Of a stretch of DNA of 64,000 nucleotides, positions 28,558 through 37,642 are shown piece after piece. Position 1 is the stretch's first letter. The number at the start of each line of letters is the position of its first letter. This stretch comes from an unidentified eubacterium SCB49 (lineage in GTDB: Bacteria; Bacteroidota; Bacteroidia; Flavobacteriales; Flavobacteriaceae), in assembly GCA_000170815.1 (NCBI GenBank), contig ABCO01000004.1, positions 302,855 to 366,854 of the forward strand, in the 5' to 3' direction. The notes under the pieces were generated by a model that made no database searches, had not been told where the DNA came from, and was given only the letters and a program-made list of their open reading frames with translations. The position numbers were made by a program, and so were the translations under genes.

Positions 28558-30456
28558 ATGAGTGACGCTTTAAAACACGAATGCGGTATCGCAATGGTAC
28601 GCTTACTTAAACCACTAGAATTCTATAAAGAGAAGTACGGAACTGCTTTTTATGGTGTAAACAAGATGTACTTATTAATGGAAAAACAGCACAACCGCGG
28701 ACAAGACGGCGCTGGTTTTGCAAGTATTAAATTAGATGTAACTCCTGGAGATCGTTATATTAGTAGAGTTAGATCTAATCAATCACAACCCATTCAAGAT
28801 ATTTTTGGACAAATAAACGCTCGTGTAAACAAAGAATTTGAAACCTTACCTGGTTTAAAAGACGACGTAGCATTACAGAAAAAATTGATTCCTTATATAG
28901 GAGAACTTTTATTAGGACATGTGCGTTACGGTACATTTGGGGGTAATAGTGTAGAAACAGTACATCCGTTTTTAAGACAAAACAACTGGATGCATCGTAA
29001 CCTTATTATTGCAGGAAACTTTAACATGACTAACACCACTGAGCTTTTTGACACGCTAATAAGGCTTGGTATGCACCCTAAAGAAAAGGCAGACACTATT
29101 ACCGTAATGGAAAAAATAGGTCATTTTTTAGATGATGCCGTAAGAAAACTTTACAAACAAGCAAAAAAACAAGGACTTAACAAAAGAGATTCTTCACCCT
29201 TCATTGCAGAAAACCTAAACATGGCTAAAATGTTACGAAAATCTGCGAAAGATTGGGATGGTGGTTATGCAATGGCAGGATTATTAGGACATGGAGATGC
29301 ATTTGTATTACGTGATCCAGCCGGAATTAGACCTGCATATTATTACAAAGATGACGAAGTTGTTGTTGTTGCTAGTGAGCGCCCAGTAATACAAACAGTG
29401 TTTAATGTACCTTTTGAAGAGGTAAAAGAAATTGACAGAGGAGCTGCACTTTTAATAAAGAAAAGTGGAGAAGTGAGAATGGAGCAGATTCTTGAGCCAT
29501 TAGAGCAAAAGTCTTGTTCTTTTGAGCGCATTTACTTTTCACGTGGTAGTGATGCAGAAATATACCAAGAACGTAAAGAACTTGGAAGATTAATTATGCC
29601 TAAAGTCCTTGAAGCAATTAATCATGACACAGAAAATAGTGTTTTCTCTTTTATACCAAATACAGCAGAAACTTCTTTCTACGGAATGCTTGATGCAGCT
29701 CAAAACGAACTAAACAAGCAAAAAAATGAAGCTATTTTAAAAGAAGCTGGAAACTTAACCGAAAAAAGACTTCGTGAGATTCAAGCTCACAAAATTAGAA
29801 CAGAAAAGATCGCCATTAAAGATGTAAAACTTCGTACTTTTATTACGGACGATAGTAGTCGTGACGATCTAGTAGCACATGTTTATGACATTACTTATGG
29901 TGTTGTAAAACCAGAAGACAACTTAGTAATCATTGATGATAGTATTGTACGTGGTACGACTTTGAAAAAAAGTATTTTAAGAATGCTAGACCGTCTTAAT
30001 CCTAAACAAATTGTAGTCGTTTCATCAGCACCACAGATTAGATACCCTGACTGTTACGGTATAGACATGGCTCGTCTAGAACATTTAGTAGCTTTTAACG
30101 CAGCTATTGAACTTCATAAAGACAGAGGCACAGAAGCTATTATTGAAGAAATATATAAAAAATGTAAAGCTCAATTAGCGCTAAAAGACAGCGAAGTAAT
30201 TAATCACGTAAAAGAACTATACGCCCCTTTTACTGACGAAGAACTTAGCGATAAGATAGCAGAGATTATTACAGAAAAAAGCGTCACTACAAAAGTGAAA
30301 GTTATTTTTCAGAAAGTTGAAGACTTAAATAAAGCTTGCCCTAAAAATTTAGGTGATTGGTATTTTACCGGAAACTATCCTACCAATGGTGGTAACCGAG
30401 TAGTTAATCGCGCATATATTCATTTTTACGAAGGGAATCCAGAAAGAGCATATTAA
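28558..30456 (+). CDS. purF: Amidophosphoribosyltransferase-like (PurF family), long form
   Basis: This 632-residue protein combines an N-terminal class II glutamine amidotransferase domain (catalytic Cys in ALKHECGIAMV after a short propeptide; QHNRGQDGAGFAS) with a phosphoribosyltransferase domain (NLVIIDDSIVRGTTLKKSI). E. coli PurF is about 505 residues. The extra length here is a longer glutaminase insertion and about 100 C-terminal residues. It may therefore be a paralogue beside a classical PurF elsewhere in the genome. It makes phosphoribosylamine if it is a true PurF. Confidence 0.85.
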   Translation: MSDALKHECGIAMVRLLKPLEFYKEKYGTAFYGVNKMYLLMEKQHNRGQDGAGFASIKLDVTPGDRYISRVRSNQSQPIQDIFGQINARVNKEFETLPGLKDDVALQKKLIPYIGELLLGHVRYGTFGGNSVETVHPFLRQNNWMHRNLIIAGNFNMTNTTELFDTLIRLGMHPKEKADTITVMEKIGHFLDDAVRKLYKQAKKQGLNKRDSSPFIAENLNMAKMLRKSAKDWDGGYAMAGLLGHGDAFVLRDPAGIRPAYYYKDDEVVVVASERPVIQTVFNVPFEEVKEIDRGAALLIKKSGEVRMEQILEPLEQKSCSFERIYFSRGSDAEIYQERKELGRLIMPKVLEAINHDTENSVFSFIPNTAETSFYGMLDAAQNELNKQKNEAILKEAGNLTEKRLREIQAHKIRTEKIAIKDVKLRTFITDDSSRDDLVAHVYDITYGVVKPEDNLVIIDDSIVRGTTLKKSILRMLDRLNPKQIVVVSSAPQIRYPDCYGIDMARLEHLVAFNAAIELHKDRGTEAIIEEIYKKCKAQLALKDSEVINHVKELYAPFTDEELSDKIAEIITEKSVTTKVKVIFQKVEDLNKACPKNLGDWYFTGNYPTNGGNRVVNRAYIHFYEGNPERAY

Positions 30457-30477
30457 GCTCTTTTTTATCAATTACTG

Positions 30478-30525
30478 AACCCCGATTTACTTGTATATAC
30501 AGCAAGTAAATTGGGGTTTATTATT
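30478..30525 (+). terminator. Terminator after the PurF-like gene
   Basis: The 16-base stem AACCCCGATTTACTTG / CAAGTAAATTGGGGTT (one wobble pair) is followed by TATTATTGTT. Confidence 0.8.
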
Positions 30526-30692
30526 GTTAATTCTGAAAAAAGAACATGAAAATCACCCAAAAAATTAGTGATAATCCTATAAGAGGGCACTTATTTTAAG
30601 TTGTTCACTATTCATTTCACTTTTTATCCGATTTTTATTTCCTTACGGCTAATATTAAATATTTCAGAAAAAGAATTTACTATATTTGGTTT

Positions 30693-30765
30693 ACACCATA
30701 ACATAAGTAGGTTAAGTTAATGGTAGATTTGGGGCAAAAAAAGATGGAAAATCCATCTTTTTTTA
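30693..30765 (+). ncRNA. Candidate small RNA with own promoter and terminator
   Basis: A TATATTTG box at 30681-30688 predicts a start near 30693. About 45 bases on, a terminator hairpin (AAAAGATGGA-AAA-TCCATCTTTTTT) ends it, giving a transcript of about 70 bases with no ORF of note. No TTG element is present at the expected place, and no family could be assigned by eye. Confidence 0.35.
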
Positions 30766-30821
30766 TGTAATAAATTTTGCACTTAGAAAACCAAAAAGAA
30801 CCACGAATAATGGTTTATAAC

Positions 30822-30858
30822 AAAAAATCCTCCTTTCTATTTCTTAGAAAGGAGGATT
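30822..30858 (-). terminator. Terminator after the superoxide dismutase gene
   Basis: The 14-base stem AATCCTCCTTTCTA / TAGAAAGGAGGATT is followed on the minus strand by TTTTGTT. Confidence 0.88.
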
Positions 30859-30883
30859 AAAATTTATACGTTTTATTTTACTA

Positions 30884-31492
30884 TTATTTACTCTTTAAAA
30901 AACGAGCATTCACTTCATCCCAGTTAATCACATTAAAAAATGCAGATACATAATCAGGGCGCTTGTTTTGGTAATTAAGGTAATAAGCGTGTTCCCACAC
31001 ATCTAAACCTAAAATAGGTTGACCACCACAACCAACTCCTGGCATTAATGGATTATCTTGATTAGGGCATCCACAAATATCTAAAGACCCATCTTCTTTA
31101 ACACATAAAAATGCCCATCCAGATCCAAACTGTGTTTTTGCAGCTGTAGAAAACTTTTCTTTAAAATCTGCAAAAGAACCAAACGAACTCTTAATTGCAC
31201 TCATTATTTCACCAGTAGGCTCTCCTCCTCCATTTGGAGACATTACTTCCCAAAAAAGGCTGTGGTTGTAAAAACCTCCACCATTGTTACGGACTGCTTT
31301 ATTGTCCATATCAAGATTGATCAAAATATTTTCAATCGTTTTCCCCTCTAGATCCGTGCCTTCAATAGCAGCGTTTAGGTTGTTGGTATATCCTTGATGA
31401 TGCTTCCCATGGTGTATTTGCATGGTTTGTTCATCTATATGTGGAGCTAATGCGTCGTGTGCGTACGGTAATTTTGGTAATTCAAAAGCCAT
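30884..31492 (-). CDS. sodB: Superoxide dismutase (Fe/Mn)
   Basis: This 202-residue enzyme dismutates superoxide. Metal ligands are visible in [14 protein letters not shown] (H), NHSLFWEVM (H) and [19 protein letters not shown] (D, H). Metal choice between Fe and Mn cannot be fixed by eye, so sodA is an alternative symbol. I chose the ATG at 31492 ([18 protein letters not shown]); the tracked start adds 14 unlikely residues. A -7 box TATTTTTG lies at 31532-31539. Confidence 0.95.
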   Translation of the reverse strand: MAFELPKLPYAHDALAPHIDEQTMQIHHGKHHQGYTNNLNAAIEGTDLEGKTIENILINLDMDNKAVRNNGGGFYNHSLFWEVMSPNGGGEPTGEIMSAIKSSFGSFADFKEKFSTAAKTQFGSGWAFLCVKEDGSLDICGCPNQDNPLMPGVGCGGQPILGLDVWEHAYYLNYQNKRPDYVSAFFNVINWDEVNARFLKSK

Positions 31493-31531
31493 AATTGTTT
31501 GTTTTTTAGTTATTATTTGTTTTATATAATT

Positions 31532-31539
31532 CAAAAATA
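31532..31539 (-). promoter_or_regulatory. -7 box of the superoxide dismutase promoter
   Basis: TATTTTTG on the minus strand lies about 40 bases before the sod ATG. It rules out the longer tracked start at 31534, which overlaps the box. Confidence 0.5.
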
Positions 31540-31659
31540 CATAAACCCGTCGTATTTAAGTGTTAGAGAATTTATAAGTTTTTTTATGGTACAATAGACT
31601 GCCTTTATTCTGGTTTACTTCATATAAACTTGTATTTTTATAAGAATAAAATAACATCA

Positions 31660-34600
31660 GTGAATACTCCATCTCCATTTTTTATCTACGACGCCGCAGC
31701 CGGAAGCGGTAAGACATACAGCTTAGTCAAAAGGTATTTAAGCACATTACTACAGCAACCCAAAAACAGCTATTACAGACAACTATTAGCTCTGACTTTT
31801 ACCAATAAAGCAGTAGCAGAGATGAAAGAGCGTATTGTAAACAGCCTTATAACCTTTGCTGACAAACAAGTTATCAAAGACCCACCACCTATGTTTCTTG
31901 ATATTGCAGAGACATTAGAGTTAGAACCTTTGGTAATTCAGCAAAGAGCTAATGACATACTCACACAACTGCTTCACAATTATGCTGCATTTAGTGTAGA
32001 AACTATAGATAGCTTTAACCATAGATTGATCCGCACATTTTCGAAAGACTTAAAACTTCCTTCAAATTTTGAGGTAATGTTAGATATTGATAATCTACTT
32101 ACAGAAGCGGTAGATGCACTTATCAATAAAGCAGGCACAGACAAAGCCATCACCAAAATACTCATAGAGTTTGCTATGGAAAAAACTGACGACGATCGCT
32201 CTTGGGATATAAGTTATGATTTATTTTCAGCATCAAAAATGCTCGCTAATGAAGACGAAGCAAAACATTTAGCCACTTTAAAAGGAAAGTCATTAGCAGA
32301 TTTTTCTGCCTTCAAAAAATCATTAAAAGCTAAATTCGACAGTAATTCAGAAAAAGTTATAGCCAAAGCAAAAACTGTAATGGCAGAATTAAAGAACCAT
32401 AATTTAACCGTAGATGATTTTAGCAGAGGTAGTTTTTTTAAGCATTTTTCTAAATTAGCTTCTGGAAATTTTAATGTTAATTTAGAGTTGCAGTGCCTCC
32501 TACATATTAGAGACAAAAATTTATATACACAAAAACGTAAAAAAGAAAGTCCTGAATCTATAGAGGCTATTGAAAGCTTAATGCCTCTTTTTATTGAAGC
32601 CGTAGAGAGTACAACTAGTCAGATACCAACACTTCATTTTTTAGCCGCCATTTTACGAAAGATAACACCGTTATCTGCAATTAACCTTGTTCAGCAAGAA
32701 TTAGAAAAAATTAAAGAAGATCAAAATGTATTGCCCTTATTTCAATTTAATGCAATTATTAATAAAGAAATAAAAAACCAGCCCGCCCCTTTTATTTATG
32801 AGCGAATGGGAGAAAGATACCGTCACTTTTTTATAGACGAATTTCAAGATACTTCTGTAATGCAATGGGAAAACTTACACCCATTAATAGACAACACACT
32901 CACCCAAACAGAAGACAGTAAAGAAGGCTCACTCTTGCTCGTAGGTGATGTAAAACAATCTATATATAGATGGCGTGGTGGAAAACCAGAGCAATTTTTA
33001 GACATGACAAATGGCTACTCACCATTTCCAAGCATACCCCCTAAAGTAGAAAACTTACCTGTTAATTACCGCAGCCTAAAAGAGGTTGTTTCATTTAACA
33101 ACAACTTTTTCACTTACGTATCTAGCCTGTTTAAAAACAAAACACACCAAGATTTATATCTAGAAGGAAACCATCAAAAATCAATAAAAGAAAACGATGG
33201 TTACGTTTCGCTTTCTTTTGTCAATAGCTCAGACACAAAAGAAAAGCAAGAAGAATATGCAGAAAAAACACTTTCAACCGTACTAAACCTCATAGAAAAC
33301 GGCTTTAATTATGGTGATATCTGCATCCTTACACGTCGTAGTGCAGACGGAATCTTTTTAAGCGAGCATTTAATGGAACATCAAATCCCTGTTGTTTCTT
33401 CTGAAACCTTATTGCTTGAACAATCTGGATTTGTACAAGTTATTGTAGGCTTATTAAAAGTAAGCGTAAATCCAAAAGACAAGGAAACCTTAGTATTGGT
33501 ATTAGATTTCTTATACGATTATCTTGAAATCAAAGCCGAAAAACACACCTTTTTCACCGCATTTACAAAAGAAAATACAGCCCTTTTTTCTGAAACGATA
33601 CAACAATATGGCATTGATTTTTCTTGGGAAAAAATAAAAGAATCTTCTGTGTACGAAAGTGCAGAATATATAATAGAACGGTTTGGTTTTTCTGACAAAG
33701 CAGATGCTTACTTATTTGGGTTCATGGACTTCATCTTTGAATACGAACTTCAAGCTGGCGCAGATACGTTAGGCTTCATAGCTCACTGGGATAAGAAACG
33801 TGAAAAAGCTTCAATTAGTTCTGGGGCTGGATCAGACGGCGTACAGTTTATGACCATACATAAATCTAAAGGCTTAGAATTTCCAGTCGTTATTTTTCCT
33901 TTCGCTAATGTAAATATCTATAAAGAAAACCAAGCCACTACCTGGATCCCCATACCAGAAACATGGCAAGAAAGTTTTGAAAAATCCTTAATTAACTACT
34001 CTAGTAAAATTGCTGGATATAGCGATGCAGCTGCCGCTATTCACACATTAAGAGAAGAGACACTGCAACTCGACAACTTTAACCTACTCTATGTCACACT
34101 CACTCGGGCCGTAGAACAGTTGTATATATTTTCTGAAACACAAAAAACAAATAAGAAGGATAATGAAATAAAATCATTCCCGAAGGTGTTTAAGGGATTT
34201 TTAGAGGCAGAGAACTTGTGGGAAGGAGAAGACAAAGAGTATACATTTGGAACATTTCAGAAGAAAATAGAGCTTAAAAAAGAAGATGATATCGCGGTAA
34301 GTTGCCCTTCTTATATATCAAACCCTCCAGAACAACATGATATTAAGGTTATTACAACCGATGCAAAATTATGGGACACAACAACACAAAAAGCATTAGA
34401 TATTGGAAACCTGGTTCACGACACAATGGAACAAATTCATCATAAGAATGACATTGCTAAAGTGTTTGACACCATAGAAGAGAGAAACTCTTTATCCAAG
34501 ATAGAGTTAACATCATTAAAAGAAATTGTCAATAAAATTGTGAATCATCCGGTACTAACATCGTTGTATGAAAATTTTGCAAGTAGCTTAAATGAACGTG

Positions 34601-34830
34601 ACATCATCACAAAAGATCATTATGTATTAAGACCAGATAGGCTTGTTTTTCACAAAGACAAAACAGTTACTATTATTGATTACAAAACAGGTACTCCTAA
34701 CTACGACCATGAAGAACAAATAAACAGCTACGAAAAAGCCATTATAGAAATGGGTTTTCAAGTGAAAGAAAAAATATTAGTGTACACCAATGAGGAGATC
34801 ATTGTAAATAAAGTAAATTTGGCATCATAA
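31660..34830 (+). CDS. AddA/RecB-like UvrD-family helicase-nuclease
   Basis: This protein of about 1056 residues has Walker A AAAGSGKTYSLVKR, helicase motif Ia region LLALTFTNKAVAEMKERI, DEFQDTS (Walker B), GDVKQSIYRWRGG and the later motif FMTIHKSKGLEFPVVIFP. The C-terminal PD-(D/E)XK nuclease signature is RPDRLVFH...IIDYKTG. It should process double-strand breaks with the AddB-like protein encoded at 37643. I chose the GTG at 31660 (VNTPSPFFIYDAAAGSG); the tracked start at 31630 is TTG, and no ATG precedes the Walker motif. kbl starts 15 bases after its stop. Confidence 0.92.
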   Translation: MNTPSPFFIYDAAAGSGKTYSLVKRYLSTLLQQPKNSYYRQLLALTFTNKAVAEMKERIVNSLITFADKQVIKDPPPMFLDIAETLELEPLVIQQRANDILTQLLHNYAAFSVETIDSFNHRLIRTFSKDLKLPSNFEVMLDIDNLLTEAVDALINKAGTDKAITKILIEFAMEKTDDDRSWDISYDLFSASKMLANEDEAKHLATLKGKSLADFSAFKKSLKAKFDSNSEKVIAKAKTVMAELKNHNLTVDDFSRGSFFKHFSKLASGNFNVNLELQCLLHIRDKNLYTQKRKKESPESIEAIESLMPLFIEAVESTTSQIPTLHFLAAILRKITPLSAINLVQQELEKIKEDQNVLPLFQFNAIINKEIKNQPAPFIYERMGERYRHFFIDEFQDTSVMQWENLHPLIDNTLTQTEDSKEGSLLLVGDVKQSIYRWRGGKPEQFLDMTNGYSPFPSIPPKVENLPVNYRSLKEVVSFNNNFFTYVSSLFKNKTHQDLYLEGNHQKSIKENDGYVSLSFVNSSDTKEKQEEYAEKTLSTVLNLIENGFNYGDICILTRRSADGIFLSEHLMEHQIPVVSSETLLLEQSGFVQVIVGLLKVSVNPKDKETLVLVLDFLYDYLEIKAEKHTFFTAFTKENTALFSETIQQYGIDFSWEKIKESSVYESAEYIIERFGFSDKADAYLFGFMDFIFEYELQAGADTLGFIAHWDKKREKASISSGAGSDGVQFMTIHKSKGLEFPVVIFPFANVNIYKENQATTWIPIPETWQESFEKSLINYSSKIAGYSDAAAAIHTLREETLQLDNFNLLYVTLTRAVEQLYIFSETQKTNKKDNEIKSFPKVFKGFLEAENLWEGEDKEYTFGTFQKKIELKKEDDIAVSCPSYISNPPEQHDIKVITTDAKLWDTTTQKALDIGNLVHDTMEQIHHKNDIAKVFDTIEERNSLSKIELTSLKEIVNKIVNHPVLTSLYENFASSLNERDIITKDHYVLRPDRLVFHKDKTVTIIDYKTGTPNYDHEEQINSYEKAIIEMGFQVKEKILVYTNEEIIVNKVNLAS

Positions 34831-34845
34831 AAAGTAATTATAATT

Positions 34846-36039
34846 ATGTACGGAAAAATAAAAGAACACTTACAGCAAGAAATTCAAGATATAAAAGACA
34901 ATGGTCTATATAAAAGTGAACGTATTATTACCTCACCACAAGGAGCAGAAATAACAGTATCTACAGGCGAAACTGTTTTAAATTTTTGCGCCAACAACTA
35001 TTTAGGTCTTTCTTCACATCCAGAAGTAATTCAAGCAGCTAAAGATGCTATGGACACGCATGGTTTTGGGATGTCTTCTGTACGTTTTATTTGCGGAACA
35101 CAGGATATACACAAAACACTAGAAGAGAAAATTGCTTCATTTTACGAAACTGAAGATACTATTTTATATGCAGCGGCTTTTGATGCCAATGGAGGTGTAT
35201 TTGAACCATTATTAGGTGCAGGTGATGCTATTATTAGTGATTCACTTAACCACGCTTCTATTATAGATGGCGTTCGCTTATGTAAAGCATCTAGATATAG
35301 ATATGCTAACAATGACATGACTGAACTAGAAGAACGCTTAAAAGAAGCAGATGCAGCTGGTGCACGCCACAAAATTATAGTAACAGATGGTGTATTTTCT
35401 ATGGATGGAATTGTTGCTTCATTAGATAAGATTTGTGATCTAGCAGATAAATATGATGCCATGGTAATGATTGACGAATGTCATGCTACAGGTTTTATTG
35501 GTAAAACAGGTCGCGGTACACTTGAAGAAAAACGTGTAATGGGTAGAATCGACATTATTACCGGAACTTTAGGTAAAGCACTTGGTGGTGCTATGGGAGG
35601 ATATACCACAGGTAAAAAAGAAATTATTGAAATATTAAGACAAAGATCTCGTCCTTATTTATTTTCAAATTCTTTAGCCCCAGCAATTGTAGGTGCTTCT
35701 ATTAAAGTTTTTGAAATGCTAACAAACGACACCACTTTACGTGATACACTTGAAGAGAATACAGATTACTTTAAAAAAGGAATGAAAAACGCTGGTTTTG
35801 ATATAGTTGACGGAGACTCTGCTATTGTACCAGTGATGCTTTATGACGCTAAATTATCTCAAGAAATGGCAAATATGCTACTTGAAGAAGGAATATACGT
35901 AATTGGATTCTTTTATCCAGTAGTACCAAAAGATAAAGCAAGAATACGCGTTCAATTATCTGCAGCACACACTAAAGAACACTTAGACAAAGCTATAGCG
36001 GCTTTCATTAAAATAGGTGAAAAACTAAACGTAATATAG
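34846..36039 (+). CDS. kbl: Glycine C-acetyltransferase (2-amino-3-ketobutyrate CoA ligase)
   Basis: This 397-residue PLP enzyme of the alpha-oxoamine synthase family has NFCANNYLGLSSHPEV near the N-terminus, the MIDECHATGFIG aspartate motif and the PLP lysine in GTLGKALGGAMGG. It cleaves 2-amino-3-ketobutyrate to glycine and acetyl-CoA in threonine breakdown. No threonine dehydrogenase gene is adjacent. It is transcribed from the helicase gene upstream, 15 bases apart. Confidence 0.95.
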   Translation: MYGKIKEHLQQEIQDIKDNGLYKSERIITSPQGAEITVSTGETVLNFCANNYLGLSSHPEVIQAAKDAMDTHGFGMSSVRFICGTQDIHKTLEEKIASFYETEDTILYAAAFDANGGVFEPLLGAGDAIISDSLNHASIIDGVRLCKASRYRYANNDMTELEERLKEADAAGARHKIIVTDGVFSMDGIVASLDKICDLADKYDAMVMIDECHATGFIGKTGRGTLEEKRVMGRIDIITGTLGKALGGAMGGYTTGKKEIIEILRQRSRPYLFSNSLAPAIVGASIKVFEMLTNDTTLRDTLEENTDYFKKGMKNAGFDIVDGDSAIVPVMLYDAKLSQEMANMLLEEGIYVIGFFYPVVPKDKARIRVQLSAAHTKEHLDKAIAAFIKIGEKLNVI

Positions 36040-36102
36040 CTCTAAAACAGATTTATAAAGGCAAAATTATCAGTAATTATGAAAAATTTAATAGATTTGC
36101 TT

Positions 36103-36132
36103 TTGTTAATAAACTTTAACAAGTTACTTTTG
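36103..36132 (+). promoter_or_regulatory. Consensus promoter of the OmpA-family gene (TTG N19 TACTTTTG)
   Basis: TTG at 36103-36105 and TACTTTTG at 36125-36132 match the Bacteroidetes housekeeping promoter with ideal spacing. The box ends 34 bases before the ATG. This is the best promoter of that type in the window and fits an abundant outer-membrane protein. Confidence 0.85.
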
Positions 36133-36166
36133 CGACTAATTAACACTTAAAATTAAACAATCGAAT

Positions 36167-37567
36167 ATGAAACATCTTAACATTTTATTCGTTGCAGCTT
36201 GCCTAGTATTGGGTCTTAGTACAGCGAATGCACAAGACGAAAACAACCCATGGGCGGTTGAAATCGGTGTAAACGCAGTAGACACATTCCCTACAGGTCT
36301 TAGAGACGGTCAAGAAAAAGAAGACGGTTTAAATGGTCACATTACTTCTGAGTACTTCAATATTGAAGATCACTGGAATATTATGCCATCTGTCTCTAGA
36401 GTAGCGGTTTCTCGTTATATTGGAAGCAACTTCTCTTTAGGAGTAGCTGGTACAATTAATAAAATTGACAAAATAGGTGATTCAAGAGTTAATGACTTTA
36501 CATATTACGGAGCTGATGGTGAAATTAAATATAGCTTCAGAGAACTTATCGGTGGTTCTAACGGATGGTTTGACCCATCTTTAGGTATCGGTGGTGGATA
36601 CACTTGGTTAGACGATGAAGGTTTTGGTACTGCTAATGGTATTGCTAGTATTCGTTTTTGGTTATCTGAGCACTTTGCACTTAACGCACAATCTGCATAC
36701 AAATATGCATTTGATGACGAAACAGGAACAAAACACTTACAACACAGTTTAGGTCTTGTATTTAAATTTGGTGGTTCTGATAGAGATGGTGATGGAATTT
36801 ACGATCAAGATGATGAGTGCCCAGACACTAAAGGTCTTGCTGAATTTAACGGATGCCCTGATACTGACGGTGACGGAATTGAAGATAGAGAAGATGCTTG
36901 TCCTGATGCTGCTGGTTCTGCAGACATGAATGGATGCCCTGACACTGACGGTGACGGAGTTGCAGACAACAATGATAACTGTCCTACAGTTTCTGGTCCT
37001 TCTGCTAACAATGGATGCCCATGGCCTGACACTGATGGTGACGGAATCTTAGACAAAGATGACGCTTGTCCTGAAGAAGCTGGTCCTGCAGCAAACAAAG
37101 GTTGCCCAAACAGAGATAAAGATGGTGATGGTGTACTTGACAAAGATGATGAGTGTCCAGAAGTTCCTGGAACAGTTGCAAGAAAAGGATGTCCAGAGCC
37201 TCAGATTACTGTTGAAATCATGGATCAAATAAATGAATACTCTAGAACGATCTTATTTGACACAAACAAATCAACAATTCGCAAAGAATCTCACGCTGCT
37301 ATTAGATCTATGATCGATATCATGAATGAGTACAAAACTGCTAACTTCTTAATTGAAGGACACTCTGATAGTAGTGGAAGCGCTTCTTACAACTTAGAGC
37401 TATCTAAGAAAAGAGCTGCAGCTGTTAAAACTTTCTTAGAAAGTAAAGGTGTTGATGCTTCAAGATTAACTTCTGAAGGATTTGGTGAAACTCGTCCTAA
37501 AGCTTCAAACAGTACTGCTGCTGGAAGACAAGAAAACAGACGTGTTGAAGTTTCTTTAAGAAAATAA
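36167..37567 (+). CDS. OmpA-family outer membrane protein with thrombospondin type 3 repeats
   Basis: This 466-residue protein has a signal peptide (LVLGLSTANAQ) and an N-terminal beta-barrel of about 190 residues. Five calcium-binding TSP3-type repeats follow (DRDGDGIYDQDDECPD, DTDGDGIEDREDACPD and so on). The C-terminal OmpA peptidoglycan-binding domain has LIEGHSDSSGSASYNLELSK and GFGETRPKASN. It links the outer membrane to the cell wall and is probably abundant. It has a consensus promoter and a terminator of its own inside the addA-addB interval. Confidence 0.95.
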   Translation: MKHLNILFVAACLVLGLSTANAQDENNPWAVEIGVNAVDTFPTGLRDGQEKEDGLNGHITSEYFNIEDHWNIMPSVSRVAVSRYIGSNFSLGVAGTINKIDKIGDSRVNDFTYYGADGEIKYSFRELIGGSNGWFDPSLGIGGGYTWLDDEGFGTANGIASIRFWLSEHFALNAQSAYKYAFDDETGTKHLQHSLGLVFKFGGSDRDGDGIYDQDDECPDTKGLAEFNGCPDTDGDGIEDREDACPDAAGSADMNGCPDTDGDGVADNNDNCPTVSGPSANNGCPWPDTDGDGILDKDDACPEEAGPAANKGCPNRDKDGDGVLDKDDECPEVPGTVARKGCPEPQITVEIMDQINEYSRTILFDTNKSTIRKESHAAIRSMIDIMNEYKTANFLIEGHSDSSGSASYNLELSKKRAAAVKTFLESKGVDASRLTSEGFGETRPKASNSTAAGRQENRRVEVSLRK

Positions 37568-37600
37568 TATTTCTTAGAAATACACAATAAATTTTTATAC

Positions 37601-37636
37601 GAAACGCCTCCTTTTTAAGGGGGCGTTTCTTATTTT
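37601..37636 (+). terminator. Terminator after the OmpA-family gene
   Basis: GAAACGCCTCCTT-TTT-AAGGGGGCGTTTC (one wobble) is followed by TTATTTTT and ends just before the addB-like ATG. Confidence 0.8.
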
Positions 37637-37642
37637 TAGACA

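Larger units (their letters stand above)
30457..30883. other. Intergenic region, 427 bases, with two flanking terminators and a possible small RNA
   Basis: From left to right: the PurF-like terminator (30478-30525), an AT-rich stretch, an orphan -7 box TATATTTG (30681-30688) with an orphan terminator (30735-30765), and the superoxide dismutase terminator (30822-30858). No protein-coding gene is seen. Confidence 0.6.

Noticed and set aside
30662-30667. TTTCAGAAA near the orphan promoter as a ninth LytTR-type site
   Set aside because: There is no partner repeat 21 bases away and the distance to the -7 box is only 13 bases.
36805-37143. 112-codon minus-strand ORF with repeated SGQASSLSSIPSPSVSG
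   Set aside because: It is the antisense reading of the TSP3 repeats of the OmpA-family gene; the repetitiveness comes from the sense strand.
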